This document shows, piece by piece, positions 1 to 4,844 of a DNA stretch of 12,240 nt. Made by a program: the position numbers and the translations under genes. The DNA comes from Sphingobacteriia bacterium (lineage in GTDB: Bacteria; Bacteroidota; Bacteroidia; Chitinophagales; Chitinophagaceae): positions 1 through 12,240 of the forward strand of contig RDYY01000018.1 in the NCBI GenBank assembly GCA_004293505.1. The letters run 5' to 3'. The number at the start of each line of letters is the position of its first letter. Positions within the stretch are counted from its first letter, which is position 1. A model generated the notes under the pieces. The model saw only the letters and a list, made by a program, of their open reading frames with translations, did no database searches and was not told the DNA's origin.

Positions 1-1040
1 ACTTTTTGGGCGTGTTTTAAATCAAAAAGGTCTTGGGTATACTCGTCCCAAGGCAGGTCCAGCATCAGGTCCAAATGGTTATAGACCACCGAATAATCTG
101 GTGTAGTGGGGTGCATCCTTTCCAATTTCTGAATCCCGTTTTGAAAAGCCGTCTTGGCTGCTTCTGGCCATTTTTTGGACTCGGCTTTTTTCTTCATGTC
201 GGCGATCTCTCTCTCATTGGAATCCCCACCCAACTCTTCTTTGATGTTCTTGAGCTGTTGCTGCAAGAAATAGTCGCGTTGTTGCTTGTCTAATTCGGTG
301 CGGGTCTTGTTGGTGACCTTGTCCTTTAATTCGGCAAACTGAAGTTCACGCTGTAATATGTGCACGAGTTTCTCGGCCCGCAACAACAAAGGGTGGGTTT
401 CTAAAATATCTTGCTTCTCTTTTAGTTCGCTGTTGAGGTTACTGCTTACAAAATGAATCAAGAAGGCGGGCAATTCGATGTTCTTGAGGATCATGGAAGC
501 CTCTGTGGGGATATTGGGAGACAATTGTATGATCTGCGTTGCCAGGTCTTTGATGGTGGACACATAGGCTTGGAAATCGGTGGAAACGGGTGTTTCTTCC
601 TCTTCTAAAAGCTGGATCCTGGCTTTGAAATAAGGGTCTTCGCTGGTCATTTCCAACCACTCAAATCGCTTTTTACCTTGGATGATGATGGTGGTTCCCC
701 CATCTGGCATTTTGATCAGTTTAATGATCTTGGCCACGGTCCCTATGCGGCACAGGTCTTTTGACAGGGGTTCTTCTATGCTCACATCTTGCTGGGCCAA
801 AACACCAATTAATTTATTCCCTTGGTACACGTCGTTGACGGCTTTGATGCTTTTGTCCCTGCCCACGGTAATGGGCAAGACCACGCCAGGAAAAAGGACC
901 GTGTTGCGCAGGGGGAGGATGGGCAAAAATTCGGGTATGTCCAGCACAGCATCCCCTTCGGCGTCCTGTTCATTCATGGGCAGAATGGGCAAAAACTCGT
1001 TCTCGTCTTCGGGCTTGAGGTAAAAAATGTCTTGTGGCAT
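1..1040 (-). CDS. lon: ATP-dependent protease Lon (endopeptidase La), N-terminal part, 3' end outside window
   Basis: Lon is a cytoplasmic ATP-dependent serine protease that degrades misfolded and regulatory proteins. About 346 residues are visible from the ATG at 1040, and the frame is open to the window edge. After an acidic N-terminal extension (about residues 1-36) comes the typical LON substrate-binding domain opening, PILPLRNTVLFPGVVLPI (about 40-57). Further motifs are GTVAKIIK, a helical segment ending ELQFAELKDKVTNKTRTELD, and the family motif QRDYFLQQQLKNIKEELGG. The AAA+ Walker motifs and the Ser-Lys dyad would lie beyond position 1. The extension holds a second copy of EFLPILP (15-21 and 37-43). 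The 206-bp gap upstream contains the lipoprotein terminator and a sigma-54-like promoter. No Shine-Dalgarno is present, as is usual in this phylum. Identity is secure; whether the protein is complete cannot be seen. Confidence 0.97.
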   Translation of the reverse strand, partial: MPQDIFYLKPEDENEFLPILPMNEQDAEGDAVLDIPEFLPILPLRNTVLFPGVVLPITVGRDKSIKAVNDVYQGNKLIGVLAQQDVSIEEPLSKDLCRIGTVAKIIKLIKMPDGGTTIIIQGKKRFEWLEMTSEDPYFKARIQLLEEEETPVSTDFQAYVSTIKDLATQIIQLSPNIPTEASMILKNIELPAFLIHFVSSNLNSELKEKQDILETHPLLLRAEKLVHILQRELQFAELKDKVTNKTRTELDKQQRDYFLQQQLKNIKEELGGDSNEREIADMKKKAESKKWPEAAKTAFQNGIQKLERMHPTTPDYSVVYNHLDLMLDLPWDEYTQDLFDLKHAQK

Positions 1041-1105
1041 ATGTATTGGGTCAATTTGTCACCCTGCACTTGTTTTTAAACTTGGGCAGGGGAATGGGAT
1101 ACAAG

Positions 1106-1120
1106 GCAATATTGGTGCCA
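1106..1120 (-). promoter_or_regulatory. Candidate sigma-54 (RpoN) promoter of lon
   Basis: Read on the minus strand this is TGGCAC-N5-TTGC, an exact match to the -24/-12 core of sigma-54 promoters with correct spacing. It points at lon, predicting a start near 1094 and a leader of about 54 nt. No good TAnnTTTG housekeeping box was seen between here and the lon start. An upstream repeated CTGTC (1150-1154 and 1159-1163 on the plus strand) could be an activator site, but it is close to the core. Function is inferred. Confidence 0.5.
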
Positions 1121-1177
1121 ATCCAGCAAAAAGCAGGGGCAAAAACAATCTGTCAGCCCTGTCCTGCCACTATGGGC

Positions 1178-1206
1178 AAAAAAAATCCCCCCGACATGCG
1201 GGGGGA
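1178..1206 (-). terminator. Rho-independent terminator of the small lipoprotein gene
   Basis: On the minus strand a TCCCCCC/GGGGGGA stem (1200-1206 with 1186-1192) closes a 7-nt loop and is followed at once by eight T (1185-1178). The direction and the U tract fit termination of RNA coming from the lipoprotein gene at 1247-1438. It insulates lon from upstream transcription. Confidence 0.9.
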
Positions 1207-1246
1207 CCTTCTTGCAAGAAGTAATATCAGTACCGAGTACTTAAAA

Positions 1247-1438
1247 TTACATTTTGGCTTTTGCAGTGTCAACAGCAGCAGCAGCAGAATCTACAACTTT
1301 AACAGTTGTGTCAACAACAGCAGCAGCAGCAGTGTCTACAGTGGCAGCAGCGCTGTCAGCAGTAGCTTCAGTTTTTTCAGCATTGTTACAAGCAGTCATC
1401 AGACCAGCAACAGCCAGGATAGCGAATACTTTTTTCAT
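1247..1438 (-). CDS. Small Ala-rich, heptad-patterned lipoprotein (Lpp-like in design, no family recognised)
   Basis: This 63-residue protein starts MKKVFAILAVAGLMTAC, a lipoprotein signal peptide with Cys17 as the likely lipidated residue. Met rather than Leu sits at -3. The mature part is only 47 residues, almost all Ala, Val, Thr, Asp and Lys, with Asp-Ser or Asp-Thr at residues 28, 35, 43, 50 and 57, close to a 7-residue period. This suggests one long amphipathic or coiled-coil helix anchored in a membrane. The last residues are KAKM. In design it recalls E. coli Braun lipoprotein, but no homology is claimed. It has its own promoter (1468-1499) and a strong terminator (1178-1206), so it is probably a well-expressed single-gene transcript. 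The coding DNA contains two runs of five CAG triplets (plus strand). A long antisense frame here is produced by the GCT-rich repeat. Confidence 0.82.
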   Translation of the reverse strand: MKKVFAILAVAGLMTACNNAEKTEATADSAAATVDTAAAAVVDTTVKVVDSAAAAVDTAKAKM

Positions 1439-1467
1439 TGTACTTGGTTTTTTTAATTTTATGGCCG

Positions 1468-1499
1468 CAAAGATGCGGATTGCGCACTATATAACCAAA
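1468..1499 (-). promoter_or_regulatory. Bacteroidetes-type promoter of the small lipoprotein gene
   Basis: On the minus strand TTTG (1499-1496) is followed after 20 bp by CATCTTTG (1475-1468), one base off the Bacteroidetes consensus TTTG-N19/20-TAnnTTTG. The spacing equals that of the tRNA promoter at 3837-3868. A CCGCA-N4-TGCGG palindrome (1465-1478) overlaps the -7 box. The start codon lies about 30 bp downstream. Confidence 0.6.
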
Positions 1500-1515
1500 T
1501 TTTAACCCTTTTATT

Positions 1516-2829
1516 TTATTTTTTTCTGAAAAATATCCGAATGGGAACACCTGTAAAGGAAAAATGCTCCCGCAATTGGTTTTCCAGGTAGTTTTTATAG
1601 GGCATTTTGATGTCGTCAGGGAAATTGGTAAAAAAGGCGAAACTGGGAACTGCCGTGGGCAATTGGGTAATGAATTTGATCTTGATGGAATGCCCCCGAA
1701 CCACTGGGGCGTGGTATTTTTCTACTGCTTTTAGCATGATCTCATTCAAGGCAGCTGTTGGCACCCTTCTTTGTTTGTTCTCATACACTTCCAAAGCCAG
1801 TTCAATGGCTTTGAAAATGCGGGTTTTTTCTTTGACCGAGATGAACAAAACAGGTACGTCATTAAAAGGGGCCAATTTCTGTTTCAAGGTTTTTTCATAA
1901 TCCCTGGCCGTATTGGTTTCTTTTTCAACCAAGTCCCATTTGTTCACCAAAACCACTATCCCCTTTCCTTTGCGGGCCGCCAAGCTAAAAATGGTGATGT
2001 CTTGGGCCGTGATGCCCTTGTGGGCATCTAAAACAATCATACAAACATCTGCCTCGTCCATGGCCCGGATGGCCCGGATGATGGAATAAAATTCCAAGTC
2101 GTCTTTCTCTTTGGATTTTTTCCGAATGCCCGCTGTATCAATCAACATGAACTCTTTTTGGAAGAGCTTGTAGTGGGTGTGAATGGTGTCACGGGTTGTA
2201 CCTGCAACGTCACTCACAATGGTGCGTTCTTCACCAATCAAGGCATTCAACAAGGATGATTTTCCTACATTGGGCTGTCCAATGATGGCAAATTTGGGCA
2301 AAGCGTCCTCGCGCAGCGTTTCTTCTGAAGCTTGTTCGGGAATGTCATCCGCAATGGCGTCCATGAGGTCACCCGTGCCACTCCCCGATATACTGCTGAT
2401 GAAAAATGTATGGTCAAATCCCAAGCTATAGAATTCAGTGGCTTCCAATTCGCGCGTCCCATTGTCTACTTTGTTGACCACCACATAAACAGGCTTTTTG
2501 CTGCGGCGCAACAAGTCGGCCATGGACTCGTCCAAATCGGTGATACCAGTGGCTACGTCTACCATGAAAACCATGGCATTGGCTTCATCCATGGCAATGC
2601 GTACTTGCTTGGCAATTTCACGTTCAAAAATGTCTTCGCTGCGGGGCACAAATCCTCCCGTATCAATCAGGTTAAATGATTTCCCATTCCAATCGGTTAC
2701 CCCGTATTGGCGGTCGCGTGTTACCCCACTGATGTCGTCCACAATGGCTTTGCGTTGTTCCAGCAAACGATTAAAAAATGTGCTCTTGCCAACATTTGGC
2801 CTTCCCACAATGGCAACGGTATAACTCAT
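1516..2829 (-). CDS. der: Ribosome biogenesis GTPase Der (EngA)
   Basis: Der is an essential double-GTPase that works in maturation of the 50S ribosomal subunit in the cytoplasm. The 437 residues match the normal family length. The first G domain shows GRPNVGKS (9-16), Thr37 of switch I, DTGG (56-59) and NKVD (119-122). The second shows GQPNVGKS (184-191), TTRD (211-214), DTAG (231-234) and NKWD (296-299). The C-terminal KH-like domain runs from about 355 to 437 and ends in a basic RIFFRKK. The gene follows era by 7 bp, so the two are very likely co-transcribed. No terminator hairpin follows the stop; the lipoprotein promoter begins about 17 bp downstream. Nothing is missing from the catalytic motifs. 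Confidence 0.98.
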   Translation of the reverse strand: MSYTVAIVGRPNVGKSTFFNRLLEQRKAIVDDISGVTRDRQYGVTDWNGKSFNLIDTGGFVPRSEDIFEREIAKQVRIAMDEANAMVFMVDVATGITDLDESMADLLRRSKKPVYVVVNKVDNGTRELEATEFYSLGFDHTFFISSISGSGTGDLMDAIADDIPEQASEETLREDALPKFAIIGQPNVGKSSLLNALIGEERTIVSDVAGTTRDTIHTHYKLFQKEFMLIDTAGIRKKSKEKDDLEFYSIIRAIRAMDEADVCMIVLDAHKGITAQDITIFSLAARKGKGIVVLVNKWDLVEKETNTARDYEKTLKQKLAPFNDVPVLFISVKEKTRIFKAIELALEVYENKQRRVPTAALNEIMLKAVEKYHAPVVRGHSIKIKFITQLPTAVPSFAFFTNFPDDIKMPYKNYLENQLREHFSFTGVPIRIFFRKK

Positions 2830-2836
2830 GTTCCGA

Positions 2837-3709
2837 TTATTTGTAACCGTATTCCCTTAATTGTAAATCGTTGTCGCGCCATTTGGGTCTGACTTTTACA
2901 AAGAGTTCCAGGAATACTTTCTGTTGAATAAATGCTTCTATGTCTTGGCGGGCTTGGATGCCGATGCGGCGAATCATCGAGCCCTTGTCTCCGATTAAAA
3001 TGGCTTTCTGGGTTTCCCTTTGCACAATGATGTCGGCTTGGATTTTGACCAAGTCACGCTTTTCTTCAAAAGCGTTGACCATGACGGCTGTGTGGTAAGG
3101 AATTTCGTCTTCAAACAATTGGTAAATTTTTTCGCGGATCATTTCGCCCACAAAAAAACGGGTGGGCATGTCGCTCAAATCGTCTTCGTTGTAAAAGGGC
3201 ATGCCCTCGGGCAAGAGGTCCAAAATCTTGGCCAATAGTTTGTTGAGGTGAATCTTTTCCAAAGCACCAATCTTCACCAGGCCTGTGCAATAGGGCCGGT
3301 CCTTGAAAAAAGTTTCCGCTGCTGCAATTTTTCCATTGCCAGCAATGTCAATCTTATTCAAAACCACCAATGCGGGTACTTTTAACTTGAGACCACTGAA
3401 CAAAGCATCCAGCTCTTCCAATGGATCGTTCACATCGGCCAACAACAAAGCCAGGTCGGCATCTTCCAGTGCACCTTTAACGGCCTCCATCATTTTGTGG
3501 TGGAGTTTATATTTGGGATCAATGATGCCGGGCGTATCGGAAAAAATGACCTGGTATTCACCGGGTTTGTTCAAAAAAGCTTTGATGCGGTGACGGGTGG
3601 TTTGCACCTTGGGCGAAACAATGGCCATTTTCTCGCCCAAGAGGGCGTTCAGCAAGGTACTCTTGCCGGCATTCGGTTTGCCAAATATGTTCACGAATCC
3701 GGACTTCAT
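2837..3709 (-). CDS. era: GTPase Era
   Basis: Era is a small GTPase that binds the 3' end of 16S rRNA and helps 30S subunit assembly at the inner face of the membrane. All G motifs are present: GKPNAGKS (10-17), PQTTRHR-type switch I read here as VQTTRHR (35-41), DTPG (58-61) and NKID (118-121). The C-terminal KH RNA-binding domain has its GDKG loop at 240-243 and ends with the usual WRDN...LREYGYK. The length of 290 residues is typical. The gene lies only about 13 bp past the T tract of the tRNA-fMet terminator, so an independent promoter would have to overlap the tRNA or its terminator, or transcription reads through. der follows after 7 bp. Confidence 0.98.
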   Translation of the reverse strand: MKSGFVNIFGKPNAGKSTLLNALLGEKMAIVSPKVQTTRHRIKAFLNKPGEYQVIFSDTPGIIDPKYKLHHKMMEAVKGALEDADLALLLADVNDPLEELDALFSGLKLKVPALVVLNKIDIAGNGKIAAAETFFKDRPYCTGLVKIGALEKIHLNKLLAKILDLLPEGMPFYNEDDLSDMPTRFFVGEMIREKIYQLFEDEIPYHTAVMVNAFEEKRDLVKIQADIIVQRETQKAILIGDKGSMIRRIGIQARQDIEAFIQQKVFLELFVKVRPKWRDNDLQLREYGYK

Positions 3710-3722
3710 GGTGTAATTTAAA

Positions 3723-3746
3723 ATAAAAAAGCCTCTTTCGAGGCTT
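3723..3746 (-). terminator. Rho-independent terminator after tRNA-fMet
   Basis: On the minus strand AAGCCTC-GAAA-GAGGCTT (3746-3729) forms a 7-bp stem with a GAAA tetraloop, followed by a T-rich tail (TTTTTTATTTT). It starts 5 bp after the tRNA 3' end and lies just before era, so it may end the tRNA transcript or act as an attenuator for era-der. Confidence 0.85.
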
Positions 3747-3751
3747 ATCTG

Positions 3752-3823
<72 letters not shown>

Positions 3824-3836
3824 ATCTATTGGAGTG

Positions 3837-3868
3837 CAAAATTAAGGGAATCTCGTCCTCCAGCCAAA
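3837..3868 (-). promoter_or_regulatory. Consensus Bacteroidetes promoter of tRNA-fMet
   Basis: On the minus strand TTTG (3868-3865), 20 bp, then TAATTTTG (3844-3837) match the -33/-7 consensus of Bacteroidetes housekeeping sigma factor perfectly. The tRNA 5' end is 13 bp downstream of the -7 box, leaving a very short 5' leader. Confidence 0.82.
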
Positions 3869-3892
3869 TAAAAATGAAAATAACAGCAGATC

Positions 3893-4621
3893 TTAGTCTT
3901 CTTGCTTTTTCACGCTGGCGCCACCACTGGAATACACGTCCCTGCTTTGCAGGTTGCCTTTGTACTTGACATTGCTGCCCCCAGAAGCTTTCACACTCAA
4001 TTCTTTGTTGACGGTCATGCGGATATCGGATGCCCCACTGGCTTCTAATTTGGCATAATTGGCTTGCAGTTCAAAACCCTTGACCGAGCTGGCCCCACTG
4101 GCTGAGACTTGGCAACGCTCCACATTCCCCGTTAAGCGCAAACTACAGGCCCCACTGGCGTCTATTTTAACCGACTGAAATTGCAATTCAGCTCCCATGT
4201 CACTGGCACCTGAAAATTCCAAATAAAGGTCCTCTCCTTTTAAAGGGCCCGTGCCTTTTACATTACAAGCACCGGAAGCTTCAATCCGGTTAAGCTTGTT
4301 GACCGTTACATAGGCTTTGATCTTGGTATTGCCCCAATTTTTCCAGTTCATGCCCTTGGCATCAAAATAGATGTGTAAAATATTGTCTTTTACTTCGGTC
4401 CTGATCCGGTCCAAAATTTGAAGGTCGGCTGCACTGATGGCCACGGCTGTTTCTGTACCCTGTGACAAATACAAGTCCATGGCACCCGAAATTTCTACCC
4501 CAGCAAAAGACCCCACATTGCGCACTTGCACATTGGCATCGTAGACAATGTTTTTGTCTTGCTGTGCCCAGGCCGATAAACTGACCAGGCTGATGCCCAA
4601 TAAGAACCATATCTTTTTCAT
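3893..4621 (-). CDS. Secreted head-GIN domain protein (DUF2807) with SGA beta-repeats
   Basis: This is a 242-residue exported protein of the DUF2807 family, sometimes called putative auto-transporter adhesin head GIN domain. The exact function of the family is unknown. The start at 4621 gives a clean signal peptide MKKIWFLLGI...SAWA with cleavage before Gln20. An in-frame ATG at 4669 would add 16 unlikely residues ahead of it. The body carries eight copies of a short turn, SGA or SGG plus a polar residue, at 45, 116, 137, 156, 175, 194, 213 and 232. The last six are spaced by exactly 19 residues, which fits a regular beta-solenoid. There is no lipobox and no C-terminal sorting domain. The gene is divergent from the thiamine-receptor unit. 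The tRNA-fMet promoter follows its stop, and I see no terminator between them. Confidence 0.93.
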   Translation of the reverse strand: MKKIWFLLGISLVSLSAWAQQDKNIVYDANVQVRNVGSFAGVEISGAMDLYLSQGTETAVAISAADLQILDRIRTEVKDNILHIYFDAKGMNWKNWGNTKIKAYVTVNKLNRIEASGACNVKGTGPLKGEDLYLEFSGASDMGAELQFQSVKIDASGACSLRLTGNVERCQVSASGASSVKGFELQANYAKLEASGASDIRMTVNKELSVKASGGSNVKYKGNLQSRDVYSSGGASVKKQED

Positions 4622-4681
4622 AACCGCTTTATTGTGTAACGAGAACCAAGAAATAAAGTTACAGTGCATGGGCTAAACTTG

Positions 4682-4689
4682 TATTTTTG
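4682..4689 (+). promoter_or_regulatory. Possible -7 box for the riboswitch-receptor transcript
   Basis: TATTTTTG matches TAnnTTTG exactly and lies just before the riboswitch. However, no clear TTTG is found about 20 bp upstream. A start 5-8 bp downstream would also trim the outer part of the riboswitch P1 stem. It is a weak call. Confidence 0.3.
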
Positions 4690-4781
4690 TGTCTCCTCGG
4701 GGTGCTTTTGGGCAATGGCGCAAAGGCTGAGAAATACCCGTAGAACCTGAACAGGATAATGCCTGCGAAGGGAAGGTACAC
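4689..4781 (+). promoter_or_regulatory. TPP (thiamine pyrophosphate) riboswitch, THI element
   Basis: The strongly conserved parts of the aptamer are all present in order: TCGGGGTGC (4697-4705), GGCTGAGAAATACCC (4725-4739), GAACCTGA (4743-4750), the P5 arm CAGG/CCTG (4752-4755 with 4762-4765) enclosing GATAATG, and GCGAAGGGAA (4765-4774). P1 can form between CCT (4695-4697) and AGG (4774-4776) and continue, with a small internal loop, as TGTGT (4688-4692) with ACACG (4778-4782). Binding of TPP would switch off the receptor gene that starts 63 nt downstream. This class is known to control thiamine synthesis and uptake genes, including outer-membrane receptors in Bacteroidetes. Confidence 0.97.
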
Positions 4782-4809
4782 GCTGTTGTTTTCCTCCTTC
4801 TCCGTTATC

Positions 4810-4844
4810 CCTGTTCTATTTTTTAACTTTTAAAAATAGACAGG
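4810..4844 (+). promoter_or_regulatory. Hairpin abutting the receptor start codon, candidate expression platform
   Basis: CCTGT-T-CTATTTTT (4810-4823) pairs with AAAAATAGACAGG (4832-4844): 13 base pairs with one bulged T and an 8-nt loop. The stem ends on the base before the ATG at 4845. It would bury the A/T-rich leader used for ribosome entry when no Shine-Dalgarno exists. There is no following T tract in the leader, so a translational switch fits better than a terminator. Confidence 0.55.

Noticed and set aside
682..1079. Overlapping plus-strand frames of 113 and 85 codons over lon
   Set aside because: The minus strand encodes unmistakable Lon sequence. The plus frames are low-complexity complements of it.
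1186..1206. GC hairpin considered as a plus-strand terminator
   Set aside because: The oligo-A run precedes it on the plus strand, so it is a U tract only for minus-strand RNA, and no plus-strand gene ends there.
1273..1345. CAG-rich stretch considered as a CRISPR or satellite array
   Set aside because: There are no repeat-spacer units. It is the Ala-coding part of the lipoprotein gene.
4622..4669. Upstream ATG extending the DUF2807 protein by 16 residues
   Set aside because: The added residues would precede a normal signal peptide. Starting at the MKK codon at 4621 gives a proper export signal.
4653..4689. Full -33/-7 promoter for the riboswitch transcript
   Set aside because: Only the -7-like box is good. 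No TTTG lies at the right distance, and the implied start would cut the outer P1 stem, so only a weak call was kept.
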